Part shown: piece by piece, positions 28,137-36,362 of the stretch
Layout of the letters: every line of letters begins with the position of its first letter
How positions within the stretch are numbered: position 1 is the first letter of the stretch
NCBI GenBank assembly: GCA_016197405.1
Contig: JACPVR010000028.1
Coordinates: 1-64,000 of the forward strand
Reading direction: 5' to 3'
Length of the DNA stretch: 64,000 nt
Origin: Mycobacterium sp.
GTDB lineage: Bacteria; Actinomycetota; Actinomycetes; Mycobacteriales; Mycobacteriaceae
Position numbers and translations under genes: made by a program
The notes under the pieces: model-generated
The model's input: the letters and a program-made list of their open reading frames with translations, nothing else
Databases searched by the model: none
Told to the model about the DNA's origin: nothing

Positions 28137-28805
28137 ATGACGCAGCTGCCCGGGTATCCGGCAGCGTCGAAGCCGGAGAAACGATCTCCGTGGAAAGTCG
28201 GCGCCGTCACGATCCTGACGTTCGTCGCCCTGCTCTACATCATCGAGCTGGCCGATCAGCTCTCCGGTGGTCGGCTCGATCAGAACGGAATCCGGCCGCT
28301 GGAATCCGACGGCCTGTGGGGAATCATCTTCGCCCCGCTGCTGCACGCCAACTGGGCGCATCTGGTCGCCAACACCGGGCCTGCCCTGGTGCTCGGGTTC
28401 CTGGTCACGCTGACCGGCTTGGCGCGTTTCGTGTGGGCCACGGCCATCATCTGGATTCTCGGCGGTGTCGGGACCTGGCTCATCGGCGACCTCGGATCCT
28501 GCCCGTACGAGACCAACCACATCGGCGCGTCGGGCCTGATCTTCGGCTGGCTGGGTTTCCTGCTGGTGTTCGGGTGGCTCACCCGGCACGCCTGGCAGAT
28601 CGTGGCGAGCATTGTGGTGCTGTTCGTCTACGGCAGCATCCTGTGGGGTGCGGTGCCGGTCCTGGACCGCTGCGGCGGGGTGTCCTGGCAGGGCCATCTG
28701 TGCGGCGCCGTCGCCGGCGTCCTGGCTGCCTACTGGCTTTCGGCGCCGGAACGTAATGCCCGTGCGCGCCGCAAGACCGGACCACAGAACTCGCTGACGT
28801 CATGA
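28137..28805 (+). CDS. Rhomboid family intramembrane serine protease
   Basis: 222 residues, about six membrane helices (VGAVTILTFVALLYIIELA, LVANTGPALVLGFLVTLTGLA, FVWATAIIWILGGVGTWLI, and others). Catalytic Ser lies in GASGLIFGWLGF, catalytic His in GHLCGAVAGVLAAYW, with HANWAHLVANT in loop 1. Start is the ATG at 28137, 28 bases after cysM. Homolog of Rv1337. Its stop overlaps murI by 4 bases (ATGA). Confidence 0.9.
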   Translation: MTQLPGYPAASKPEKRSPWKVGAVTILTFVALLYIIELADQLSGGRLDQNGIRPLESDGLWGIIFAPLLHANWAHLVANTGPALVLGFLVTLTGLARFVWATAIIWILGGVGTWLIGDLGSCPYETNHIGASGLIFGWLGFLLVFGWLTRHAWQIVASIVVLFVYGSILWGAVPVLDRCGGVSWQGHLCGAVAGVLAAYWLSAPERNARARRKTGPQNSLTS

Positions 28806-29632
28806 CCTCCGTACCGGATCGCGACGCACCCGTCGGAGTCTTCGACTCCGGCGTCGGCGGGCTGACCGTCGCGCGATCGATCATCGACCAGCTGCCCGCC
28901 GAGAACATGATCTATGTCGGCGATACCGCGAACGGGCCGTACGGTCCGCTGCCGCTGGCCCAGATCCGCGCCCATGCCCTGGCCATCATGGACGACCTGG
29001 TCGAACGCGGTGTCAAAGCGTTGGTGATCGCCTGCAACTCGGCATCGTCGGCGTGCCTGCGCGACGCCAGGGAGCGCTACGACGTACCGGTCGTCGAGGT
29101 CATCCTGCCCGCGGTGCGCCGTGCCGTCGCGACCACACGCAACGGCCGCATCGGGGTCATCGGCACGCAGGCCACCGTCACGTCACGGGCATACCAGGAC
29201 GCATTCGCCGCCGCGGTGGGAACCGAGATCGCCGCCGTCGCCTGCCCGCGGTTCGTCGACTTCGTCGAGCGCGGGGTCACGAGCGGCCGGCAGGTGCTCG
29301 GCCTGGCCGAGGGGTATCTCGAACCGCTACAACATGCCGACGTCGACACGCTGGTCCTGGGGTGCACGCACTACCCGCTGTTGTCGGGTCTGATCCAGCT
29401 GGCGGTGGGTGATGGCGTGACGCTGGTGTCGTCGGCCGAGGAGACCGCGAAGGACCTGCTGAAGGTGCTCTCCGAGGGTGACCTGCTGCGTGATCACGAT
29501 GCGTCGGCGCCGGTGTGGCAGTTCGAGGCGACGGGCGATCCTGAGGCTTTTCTCACATTGGCGTCGCGGTTCCTCGGTCCGGCGATTACCGGTGTCGTTC
29601 CTGTTCAGCGACACGTCGGCGCACGCGGCTGA
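28802..29632 (+). CDS. murI: Glutamate racemase
   Basis: 276 residues; makes D-glutamate for peptidoglycan. The Asp/Cys/Cys set is complete: GVFDSGVGGLTV, VIACNSAS and VLGCTHYP. Translationally coupled to the rhomboid gene. Homolog of Rv1338. Mycobacterial MurI is also reported to inhibit gyrase in some species. Confidence 0.95.
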   Translation: MTSVPDRDAPVGVFDSGVGGLTVARSIIDQLPAENMIYVGDTANGPYGPLPLAQIRAHALAIMDDLVERGVKALVIACNSASSACLRDARERYDVPVVEVILPAVRRAVATTRNGRIGVIGTQATVTSRAYQDAFAAAVGTEIAAVACPRFVDFVERGVTSGRQVLGLAEGYLEPLQHADVDTLVLGCTHYPLLSGLIQLAVGDGVTLVSSAEETAKDLLKVLSEGDLLRDHDASAPVWQFEATGDPEAFLTLASRFLGPAITGVVPVQRHVGARG

Positions 29633-29690
29633 TTGCTGGCAGGTAATCGCCGAATGTTTTTCTCAATGTGGTATCGGGCATGGCACAGTA

Positions 29691-30470
29691 GTGACTGTGC
29701 GAATCACCGTGCTCGGCTGCTCCGGCAGTGTCGTCGGCCCTGATTCGCCCGCGTCCGGATATCTGCTGAACGCACCCGACACTCCGCCACTGGTCCTGGA
29801 TTTCGGCGGTGGGGTCCTCGGTGCCCTGCAGCGCCACGCCGACCCCGGTGAGATTCAGGTGCTTCTGTCGCACCTGCATGCCGACCATTGTCTGGACCTA
29901 CCCGGTCTGTTCGTCTGGCGCCGCTATCACCCGAACCCGCCTGCCGGGAAAGCACTGATGTACGGACCCAGCGACACCTGGTCCCGGTTGGGCGCCGCGT
30001 CCTCACCCGAGGGCGGCGAGTTCGACGATTTCACCGACATCTTCGAGGTCAGGTCGTGGATGGACGGCCGGACCGAACGCTTCGGCACACTCGATGTCAC
30101 ACCGCGGCTGGTGTCGCATCCGACCGAGTCCTACGGCATGCGGTTCACCGATCCCTCCGGTGCGGTCTTCGTCTACAGCGGTGACACCGGAACCTGCGAT
30201 GCGGTCGTCGAATTGGCGCGCGACGCCGATGTCTTCCTGTGCGAAGCGTCGTGGACGCACGATCCCGCGAATCGACCGCCGCACGTTCACCTGTCCGGGA
30301 CCGAAGCCGGCGAGATCGCGGCCAAGGCGGGAGTGTCCGAACTGCTGCTCACCCACATCCCGCCGTGGACGTCGCGGGAGGACGTCATCAGCGAAGCCAA
30401 GGCCGCGTTCGATGGTCCGGTACGCGCGGTGGTGTGCGGTGAGGCGTTCGACGTTCGTCGCACTCGCTGA
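29691..30470 (+). CDS. Metallo-beta-lactamase-fold phosphodiesterase (Rv1339-like)
   Basis: About 259 residues with ITVLGCSGSVVGPDSPASGYLL at the start, zinc motif LSHLHADHCLDLPG, then VYSGDTGTCD and LLLTHIPPW. Rv1339 of M. tuberculosis has been reported as an atypical class II cAMP phosphodiesterase and to influence antibiotic tolerance; the close similarity and identical position (murI - this - rph) support the same role. Two GTG codons (29691, 29697) are possible starts. In this window it is the likely counterweight to the two adenylate cyclases. Confidence 0.88.
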   Translation: MTVRITVLGCSGSVVGPDSPASGYLLNAPDTPPLVLDFGGGVLGALQRHADPGEIQVLLSHLHADHCLDLPGLFVWRRYHPNPPAGKALMYGPSDTWSRLGAASSPEGGEFDDFTDIFEVRSWMDGRTERFGTLDVTPRLVSHPTESYGMRFTDPSGAVFVYSGDTGTCDAVVELARDADVFLCEASWTHDPANRPPHVHLSGTEAGEIAAKAGVSELLLTHIPPWTSREDVISEAKAAFDGPVRAVVCGEAFDVRRTR

Positions 30471-30510
30471 GGACTGCCGCGGGTGCCGTCGTGGCGTCAC
30501 AGCGCTCGGT

Positions 30511-30516
30511 TAGGGT
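30511..30516 (+). promoter_or_regulatory. Putative -10 box of a leaderless rph transcript
   Basis: TAGGGT six bases before the rph GTG with no ribosome-binding site; a transcript starting at the GTG would be leaderless. Confidence 0.4.
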
Positions 30517-30522
30517 TGCCGG

Positions 30523-31302
30523 GTGTCCCTACGCGAAGATGGCCGCTCTGACGACGAGCTGCGCCCGGTAGTCCTCACCCGCGGATTCACCAGTCATCCG
30601 GCCGGTTCGGTACTGGTGGAATTCGGTCAAACCCGCGTCATGTGCACCGCCTCGGTCACCGAGGGGGTCCCGCGCTGGCGCAAGGGCTCGGGCCTGGGTT
30701 GGCTGACGGCCGAGTACGCGATGCTGCCGGCCGCCACCCACACCCGCTCGGACCGCGAATCGGTCAAGGGCAGGGTCGGCGGGCGGACCCAGGAGATCAG
30801 CCGTCTGGTGGGGCGCTCGCTGCGGGCCTGCATCGATCTGCGCGCGCTCGGTGAGAACACCATCGCCATCGACTGCGATGTGTTGCAGGCCGACGGCGGG
30901 ACCCGCACCGCGGCGATCACCGGTGCCTACGTCGCGCTCGCCGATGCGGTGACCTACCTCGGTGCGGCGGGCAAGCTTTCCGATCCGCGGCCGCTGTCCT
31001 GCGCGATCGCGGCGGTCAGCGTCGGTGTGGTCGATGGCCGCGTGCGGGTGGACCTGCCTTACGAAGAGGATTCGCGCGCCGAGGTCGACATGAACGTCGT
31101 CGCAACCGACACCGGGACACTCGTCGAAGTGCAGGGCACCGGTGAGGGTGCGACGTTCCCGCGCTCCACGCTGGACAAACTGCTCGACTCGGCGTTGGCC
31201 GCCTGCGACACCTTGTTCGCCGTCCAGCGCGAGGCACTGGAGGCGCCGTATCCCGGTGTGTTGCCCGAAGGGCCGGTTGGTAAGAAGGCGTTCGGCAGCT
31301 AG
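30523..31302 (+). CDS. rph: Ribonuclease PH
   Basis: 259-residue phosphate-dependent 3'-5' exoribonuclease that trims tRNA 3' ends. MCTASVTEGVPRWRKGSGLGWLTAEYAMLPAAT, GRTQEISRLVGRSLR and CDVLQADGGTRTAAITGAYVAL are the family blocks, with the Asp-bearing EDSRAEVDMNVV metal site. GTG start. Homolog of Rv1340, followed 60 bases later by the ITPase gene. Confidence 0.95.
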   Translation: MSLREDGRSDDELRPVVLTRGFTSHPAGSVLVEFGQTRVMCTASVTEGVPRWRKGSGLGWLTAEYAMLPAATHTRSDRESVKGRVGGRTQEISRLVGRSLRACIDLRALGENTIAIDCDVLQADGGTRTAAITGAYVALADAVTYLGAAGKLSDPRPLSCAIAAVSVGVVDGRVRVDLPYEEDSRAEVDMNVVATDTGTLVEVQGTGEGATFPRSTLDKLLDSALAACDTLFAVQREALEAPYPGVLPEGPVGKKAFGS

Positions 31303-31362
31303 GTATGACGCGCCGTCGACGATGCAGAGCGAGGCACGAGCGATGCTGAGGAGTGGCGCCAT

Positions 31363-31974
31363 ATGACCCGCCTGTTGGTCGCCAGTCGTAACAGCAAGAA
31401 GCTCGCGGAGTTGCGGCGTGTGCTCGACGGCGCCGGGGTGTCGGGTCTGCAACTGGTGTCGCTGGCCGATGTGCCCGAATTCCCGGAAACCCCCGAAACC
31501 GGGGCGACCTTCGAAGAGAACGCCCTGGTCAAGGCGCGGGATGGTTATGCGGCCACCGGCTTGCCCTGTGTCGCAGACGATTCCGGTCTGGCGGTGGGCG
31601 CCCTCAACGGGATGCCGGGAGTGTTGTCGGCACGTTGGGCGGGGACCCACGGTGACGATGTCGGCAACTACCGGCTGCTGCTGGCCCAGCTCGCCGACGT
31701 GCCCGACGAGCGACGCGGTGCGGCGTTCGTGTCGGCGTGCGCGCTGGTGTGCGAGATCGACGGCGAGCTTCGCGAGTACGTGGTCCGTGGCGAATGGGCC
31801 GGTGTGATCGCGACCGGGCCCCGCGGTGACGGTGGATTCGGTTACGACCCGATCTTCGTGCCCGAGGGCGGTGATCTTTCCGCCGCACAGCTCAGCCCGG
31901 AACAGAAGGACGCCGCCTCGCATCGCGGGCGGGCGCTGGTTCAGCTGGTGCCGGCGCTGCGCACGCTGGTCTGA
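31363..31974 (+). CDS. dITP/XTP pyrophosphatase (RdgB/HAM1)
   Basis: 203 residues; hydrolyses non-canonical purine triphosphates (ITP, dITP, XTP) and keeps them out of DNA and RNA. Start LLVASRNSKKLAELRRVL, then ETGATFEENALVKARDG, CVADDSGLAVGALNGMPGVLSARWAG and FGYDPIFVPEG. AGGAG precedes the ATG by 9 bases. Homolog of Rv1341, last gene of the plus-strand run that begins with clpS. Confidence 0.94.
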   Translation: MTRLLVASRNSKKLAELRRVLDGAGVSGLQLVSLADVPEFPETPETGATFEENALVKARDGYAATGLPCVADDSGLAVGALNGMPGVLSARWAGTHGDDVGNYRLLLAQLADVPDERRGAAFVSACALVCEIDGELREYVVRGEWAGVIATGPRGDGGFGYDPIFVPEGGDLSAAQLSPEQKDAASHRGRALVQLVPALRTLV

Positions 31975-31985
31975 GCCGAGGGGCG

Positions 31986-32339
31986 CTACAGGCCGAAACG
32001 TGCCTTGAGGTCCTTGGTCTGGAAGTGCTCGACGATGATGCCGAGCAGCGGGATGGTCCCGGCCAGCAGTACCCCGATGGTCTTGGGGATGGGCCAGCGC
32101 ACCTGTACCGACAGGTTCGCCGTGAAGATCAGATAGACGAAGTACACCCAGCCGTGGACGATGCCAATCCAGCTCAGCGAGTCGTCGCCGAACCCGTACT
32201 TGGCCACCATCTCGTAGCACAGGGCGATCAGCCAGATACCCGTCGTCCAGGCCAGCACCCGGTACAGCTTGAGGGCGGTGCGGATCTTCTCGACCGGGGC
32301 GGCGCCCGGTGGGATCTGGGGAGTCTCGGGCTTGGTCAT
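31986..32339 (-). CDS. DUF3817 membrane protein
   Basis: 117 residues with three membrane helices (YRVLAWTTGIWLIALCYEMV, IGIVHGWVYFVYLIFTANLS, TIGVLLAGTIPLLGIIVEHF). The HG in helix 2 marks DUF3817. ATG at 32339 overlaps the upstream lprD stop by 4 bases. Homolog of Rv1342c; paralog of the protein at 9263-9661. Function unknown. Confidence 0.85.
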   Translation of the reverse strand: MTKPETPQIPPGAAPVEKIRTALKLYRVLAWTTGIWLIALCYEMVAKYGFGDDSLSWIGIVHGWVYFVYLIFTANLSVQVRWPIPKTIGVLLAGTIPLLGIIVEHFQTKDLKARFGL

Positions 32340-32713
32340 GCTGTGGTCCTGTCCGGTCGGTCCTTGCGGGCAAGTTCGGCGAGGTATGCGTTGTACTCGC
32401 GCAGTGCGGGATCGTCGGTGTCCTGCGGGCTGGCGGCTTTCGGGCGTTCGGGCAACAGCCCGGCCGGGATCTCGTGGAGTTCGTCGGGATTCTTCGGCTC
32501 CGGTGGGGCGTCCTCGTAGCGGACGAACTTGCGGTAGGCATACACGCAGAATCCGGCGAAGAACGGCCACTGCAACGCGTAGCCGAGGTTTTGGAAGCTG
32601 CCTCCCGCAGATTCGTAGCGGGTCCATTGCCACCAGCCCAGCGCCAGGCAGCCGAGGGCGGCGGCGATGACCAAAATGATCATCGGCCATCTCCGACGCT
32701 GCGTAGTGGACAC
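32336..32713 (-). CDS. lprD: LprD-like membrane-anchored protein
   Basis: 125 residues: N-terminal helix MIILVIAAALGCLALGWWQW, a second hydrophobic segment (ALQWPFFAGFCVYAY), then a charged cytoplasmic or periplasmic tail (EDAPPEPKNPDELHEIPAG). The ALGC could be read as a lipobox, hence the name LprD of the homolog Rv1343c, but the helix continues beyond it, so a plain membrane anchor is equally likely. GTG at 32713 or ATG at 32683. Cotranscribed with the DUF3817 gene. Confidence 0.78.
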   Translation of the reverse strand: MSTTQRRRWPMIILVIAAALGCLALGWWQWTRYESAGGSFQNLGYALQWPFFAGFCVYAYRKFVRYEDAPPEPKNPDELHEIPAGLLPERPKAASPQDTDDPALREYNAYLAELARKDRPDRTTA

Positions 32714-32729
32714 CCTTCGACGGTACCGG

Positions 32730-33518
32730 CTAGCTGCGGTTGAGCGGGAATCCAGGGTCGGCAGCGAGGTCGGGACGGGGCGCCGTTTTGGGGCCGACGA
32801 ATTCGTCCAGACGTGCCGTGGCCGCTTTGCGGTAGACGGCGATCATGTGGCGGCTGTTGCGTGTCCAGGGGATGCCGAGGTCGTCGAGTGCGCCGGTGAA
32901 CAACCCGAGGATGTCCTCCGAATGATTGGTGAAGTGGTACCGGACGCTTGCGACACCGCGATCGTTGGCGACCACCCGGCACCCATCGCTGTCTATCAGG
33001 CCGCGAATGAAGTCCTCGGTGGCCTGTTTGACCAGCGCCTGCTGCCAGGGCTGCAAATGAATGGGCCGGTCGTGTTTACGGCCGGGTCCGTGTTGTGGGA
33101 ACAGGCATGGCCAGTGCTTGGAGTACTTGCATACGACCGTGCATCCGCTCCCCACCGAGTACGCCCGGGCCGGTTGGCCGGACATCAGCATGTCGATGGC
33201 TTGGCGGCACGCACCGACTACATGTGGGTACTTCCGGTCGAGCGCCACTCGGAGTGATTGGCTGCGGCCGACCCGTGAGATACACCCATCACCGAGATAC
33301 ATGCCGAGTAGATACGAGTAAGGCCGTGCCGGAAAGTTGTCGAAGCGGTGGATGACACCGCATGGCGCCGCGGCGGCTGGCCGCTGGCTGCGGTGTCCGG
33401 TTGTTCGCCACCCCCGAACTGTGGGTCGCGGGATACCTGTCGTTCGTGCGATGGCGCAGTCGTTCATCCCGGCTGCGACGAGTCGCCGAACGGATTCAAA
33501 TTCTTCCGTTGTCCGCAT
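32730..33518 (-). CDS. Solo LAGLIDADG-type homing endonuclease with N-terminal HTH
   Basis: 262 residues. The first 45 form a helix-turn-helix (VRRLVAAGMNDCAIARTTGIPRPTVRGWR), then two LAGLIDADG-like helices, YSYLLGMYLGDGCI and FIRGLIDSDGC, whose aspartates are the metal-binding residues of a single-chain homing endonuclease. ATG 33518 has GGAAGGG about 9 bases upstream; the frame is open further 5' but without a good start. It is not inside an intein or intron. It lies 87 bases from a tRNA-Leu gene and marks where the M. tuberculosis gene order ends. Confidence 0.82.
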   Translation of the reverse strand: MRTTEEFESVRRLVAAGMNDCAIARTTGIPRPTVRGWRTTGHRSQRPAAAAPCGVIHRFDNFPARPYSYLLGMYLGDGCISRVGRSQSLRVALDRKYPHVVGACRQAIDMLMSGQPARAYSVGSGCTVVCKYSKHWPCLFPQHGPGRKHDRPIHLQPWQQALVKQATEDFIRGLIDSDGCRVVANDRGVASVRYHFTNHSEDILGLFTGALDDLGIPWTRNSRHMIAVYRKAATARLDEFVGPKTAPRPDLAADPGFPLNRS

Positions 33519-33605
33519 TTGTCCACACCCTTCCGCCTGTGCGATCAACGTAGGACGATGCACCGACACAATCGGTGCCCCGATACGAGGTACGATCACC
33601 ACGCT

Positions 33606-33692
33606 GCGGGCGTGGTGAAACTGGCAAACACGCGGTCTTTAGGTGTCCGTGCTCGAAAGAGCTTGGGGGTTCGAGTCCCTTCGCCCGCACCA
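33606..33692 (+). tRNA. tRNA-Leu (anticodon UAG)
   Basis: Acceptor GCGGGCG (33606-33612) pairs with CGCCCGC (33682-33688), discriminator A and encoded CCA follow. Long variable arm GCTC-GAAA-GAGC shows a class II tRNA; T-loop is TTCGAGT. The anticodon loop TTTAGGT (33638-33644) gives UAG at 33640-33642, reading CUN leucine codons. The anticodon stem CGGTC/GTCCG has a U-U mismatch (33636 with 33646), and two T-stem pairs are G-U. Confidence 0.93.
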
Positions 33693-33901
33693 AAGAGTGG
33701 ATGCTGGCCGCAACATGACATCGGAACGGGCGTCGGCGAATGAACCGGTCGTCTGCAGGGTTTGCCGACCTGCGTCGGCGCCGGGACCCGTTGCTGGCCG
33801 TTAGGCGGAGGCGCTGGCGGTCTTGGTGCAGGCCACAATCTGCACATCAAACTCAAGAATTGAGCCACTAGCTCCAGTCGCAGGCGGCTAGTGCGGAAGC
33901 A
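33693..33901. other. Intergenic region after tRNA-Leu
   Basis: 209 bases with no recognisable gene. No second copy of the tRNA 3' end was seen downstream within this window, so no attachment site can be claimed. Confidence 0.5.
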
Positions 33902-34075
33902 ATGAAAGCTGCGGCGTCGCAACATGACCGACCCCCGCACGAGGTCAGACGCATTGTTCTGACCGCACACGCGAAGTTCGCACAGAGTTCGATCCGAGAT
34001 TTTGTGCCGTTGTTCGTCGAGCGCAACGCTGCCGAGCGTGTGGAAACGCTCCGGAGAGTAGCCTCGGCGCAGTAG
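33902..34075 (+). CDS. Small three-helix-bundle protein
   Basis: 57 residues from ATG 33902, with GGAAG four bases upstream. The segment HAKFAQSSIRDFVPLFVERNAAERVETLR resembles a mycobacterial family of 60-80-residue proteins described as three-helix-bundle dimerization domains, which share a I/V-R-D-F-V-P-L-F/L-V-E-R core. Codon use is normal for the genome. Function unknown; it may be the N-terminally shortened member of that family. Confidence 0.6.
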   Translation: MKAAASQHDRPPHEVRRIVLTAHAKFAQSSIRDFVPLFVERNAAERVETLRRVASAQ

Positions 34076-34205
34076 TCCGGCCTCGCCACCGGAGATGGCG
34101 GGCGGCGGGATGGCCGCTTGAGGCGGTCAGCAGCCGCGCCGCGCCGGTGTCCGTCGGGTTTGCGTGTTCATCTGCCGTCAAGCTTCGTTGCTGATACTGC
34201 CAGGC

Positions 34206-35123
34206 GTGATCACACGATTGGCCGCCGTGGTAGTGGCCCTGTCATGCCTTGGTGGCCACAGCGGAGCAGCCGCGTCCGCAGCTCCGGGCGGGGATGCGCC
34301 GGGTGCGTTGACTTTTGGAGGGTTGCACCGCACCTACCTGTTGCATGCCCCCGCCGGGGTACGCCGCCCGGTAGGGCTGGTGCTCAATCTGCACGGTGCC
34401 GGGGCCACGGGAGGCGCGCAGGCGGCGCTCACGAATTACAACGCGGTCGCCGACCAGAACGGCTTCGTCGTGGTTTATCCCGATGGTATCGACTTCAGCT
34501 GGGCAGATGGTCGCGGGGCTTCCATCCCTGATCGCCAAGGCGTTGATGATGTGGGTTTCCTTGTGGCCCTTATCAATCAGGTCACATCGGATTTCGGGAT
34601 CGAGCGCTCACATGTGTTCGTGACCGGTATGTCGGCCGGGGCGTTCATGGCGACACGGCTGGCGTGCGAGCGCGCCGATGTTGTCGCGGCGATCGCCCCG
34701 GTCTCAGGTACGTTGGCCACCAATTTTCCGTGTTCTCCTTCCAGGCCGGTATCTGTTCTGCAGGTGCATGGGACTGCGGACCCGGTTGTTCCCTATAACG
34801 GTGGCACGATGGTCGGCCGTGGTGGCGTCAGCGATATTGTGGCTGCCCCGGCGATGGCTGATCGTTGGCGTGCACTGGATGGATGCTCCGGCATGCCCGT
34901 TTCTGATATGCCGGCGAATGTCGGCGACGGCGCTGGGATTCAGCGTGTCGATGCCGGCGGCTGTGCCGACGGAACTGAAGTCGATTTCGTACGCGTCGAC
35001 GGTGGCGGGCACACCTGGCCCGCCGGGCGGTTCTCGTTGCCCTCGGCTTCGGTCGGGTCAACCACTCAAGCCTTTGACGCCTCGCAGGCCAGCGGCCAAT
35101 TCTTCGCCCAGCACAACAGATGA
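34206..35123 (+). CDS. Secreted PHB-depolymerase-like esterase
   Basis: 305 residues. Signal peptide LAAVVVALSCLGGHSGAAASA, then an alpha/beta hydrolase of the LpqC/polyhydroxybutyrate-depolymerase family: VLNLHGAGATGG (oxyanion region), GIERSHVFVTGMSAGAF with the nucleophile Ser in GMSAG, VLQVHGTADPVVPY with the Asp, and DGGGHTWP with the His. Likely an extracellular or cell-wall ester hydrolase, substrate open. GTG 34206 gives a compact signal peptide; an in-frame start at 34164 is also possible. Confidence 0.8.
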   Translation: MITRLAAVVVALSCLGGHSGAAASAAPGGDAPGALTFGGLHRTYLLHAPAGVRRPVGLVLNLHGAGATGGAQAALTNYNAVADQNGFVVVYPDGIDFSWADGRGASIPDRQGVDDVGFLVALINQVTSDFGIERSHVFVTGMSAGAFMATRLACERADVVAAIAPVSGTLATNFPCSPSRPVSVLQVHGTADPVVPYNGGTMVGRGGVSDIVAAPAMADRWRALDGCSGMPVSDMPANVGDGAGIQRVDAGGCADGTEVDFVRVDGGGHTWPAGRFSLPSASVGSTTQAFDASQASGQFFAQHNR

Positions 35124-35293
35124 CGCGGGCGCGCCGCAGTCTGCAAAGTCGCCACGGTATCGCTGGAACATATACACGTTGGCATCATGGTCTACATGGG
35201 GCTTGTCGCGTCCGGGCTCATCATGATTGGAGCGGATTCGACGGTCCTGCCCGACAGCGACTATCAACCCGCTGGCGAACGAGTGGGAGTCTG

Positions 35294-36172
35294 ATGGCCT
35301 CGACGCGATGGCACCAGATGTGGTCGGTGATCTGGTGTGTCGTCGTGGTGCTCAGCGTGATTGACGGAGTGACCACAGACGATCGAGAATCGTGGACGGG
35401 CACGCTGTTTACCCTGGTGTTCTTCACCGTCATGTCGTGGCGGTTCTTGCTGCCATCGTTATCGATCTCGCCCTCGCCGCTGGCTGTACTTACAGGGATC
35501 GGCACTGGCGCCGTTGCCCTGCACGGAATTTGGATTGACGGTCCACTCTTGGGTGGGTTCACCAGTTTCCATGCCTGGACCAGTCTGTTTTTGGCGTCAG
35601 CTGCCGGCTGTGCGGCGATCGCGGCGCCCTTCTCCGGGGTGCACAGCCCGATGACCGGCGAGCTGATCTTTCCTCTGCGCGACGGTCGCTGGCGAGTGGT
35701 CGCCGGTCAAGGACGCCTCCTCAACCATCACTGGGTCGCGCCTGAGCAGCGCGAAGCCCTTGATCTGGTGCGCATCGGCTGGACGGGACGATCACGGCGC
35801 GGCATCTGGGGCGGCGCCGAGGAGAACTTCTTCGCATTCGGCGCCGAGCTTGTCGCCCCGTGTGCCGGCACGGTCGTCCATCCCGAGGACGGTAGACCTG
35901 ACGGTGTCCCGGATGTCGTGCACGCGGTGGGTAACCACGTGGTCATCGACAATGGCCACGAGCACGTCGTACTTGCCCATCTGCGGTTGGGCACGGTGGC
36001 CGTGTCGACGGGCGATTCAGTACGCCCCGGTGACCGTCTCGGGGAAATCGGTAACTCAGGTAACTCCACCGAACCTCACCTGCACATTCACGTCGAACGA
36101 GACGGACATCCTTTGCGGATCCGCTTCAGTGATGTGAGCGGCCGGTTGGGCAAAGGACGAGTCATCGACTAA
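35294..36172 (+). CDS. Membrane-anchored M23-family peptidase
   Basis: 292 residues. Residues 1-110 hold about four membrane helices (WSVIWCVVVVLSVIDGV, LFTLVFFTVMSWRFLLPSL, LAVLTGIGTGAVALHGIW, SLFLASAAGCAAIAAPF). The rest is a lysostaphin-type fold: LNHHWVAPEQREALDLV provides the first His/Asp zinc pair, HVVLAHLRLGTV and STEPHLHIHVE the other histidines. Expected to cut peptidoglycan cross-bridges or act on cell-wall peptides. ATG 35294 with GGGAG upstream; the open frame before it lacks similarity. Confidence 0.78.
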   Translation: MASTRWHQMWSVIWCVVVVLSVIDGVTTDDRESWTGTLFTLVFFTVMSWRFLLPSLSISPSPLAVLTGIGTGAVALHGIWIDGPLLGGFTSFHAWTSLFLASAAGCAAIAAPFSGVHSPMTGELIFPLRDGRWRVVAGQGRLLNHHWVAPEQREALDLVRIGWTGRSRRGIWGGAEENFFAFGAELVAPCAGTVVHPEDGRPDGVPDVVHAVGNHVVIDNGHEHVVLAHLRLGTVAVSTGDSVRPGDRLGEIGNSGNSTEPHLHIHVERDGHPLRIRFSDVSGRLGKGRVID

Positions 36173-36249
36173 CAGACAGTCGTTCAGCGGTCACGCGCAT
36201 CAACGGCCAGTGCCCGGCTCTGGCGGAAGGCTGCATCCGGCAACTCGAC

Positions 36250-36340
36250 AGCAGGGCCACGGTAAGGTGAACGCTGGCGACTGGCGCAGGTGGGACACCA
36301 CCGGGAAGCACCAATTGGACGCATCGACCGCCTGGGTGCT
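36250..36340 (+). promoter_or_regulatory. ZTP (pfl) riboswitch
   Basis: The leader of folD contains the conserved elements of the pfl motif in order: GACTGGC (36279-36285), a short stem GGTG/CACC (36289-36292 with 36299-36302), CCGGGAAGC (36301-36309; consensus CCGGGGAGC) and CCGCCTGGGT (36328-36337; consensus CCGCCUGGGC). The last helix, AGCACC (36307-36312) with GGTGCT (36335-36340), is perfect. pfl RNAs sense ZMP/ZTP, which builds up when 10-formyl-tetrahydrofolate is short, and often precede folD, as here. The 5' boundary is approximate. Confidence 0.85.
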
Positions 36341-36356
36341 CCTTCCTCGTGAGGAG
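36339..36356 (+). promoter_or_regulatory. Shine-Dalgarno-masking hairpin of folD
   Basis: CTCCT (36339-36343) can pair with AGGAG (36352-36356), the ribosome-binding site of folD. Its first two bases also belong to the last helix of the ZTP riboswitch (36335-36340), so the two structures compete. This suggests translational control: ligand-bound RNA frees the ribosome site. Inferred from sequence only. Confidence 0.6.
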
Positions 36357-36362
36357 TCGGCC

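Noticed and set aside
33596..33970. 124-codon minus-strand frame across tRNA-Leu
   Set aside because: Ends in GTRTPKLF-type residues produced by translating the tRNA complement; a well-known false gene.
33606..36180. Prophage or integrative island inserted at tRNA-Leu
   Set aside because: No integrase and no repeat of the tRNA 3' end seen in the window; gene content alone is not enough.
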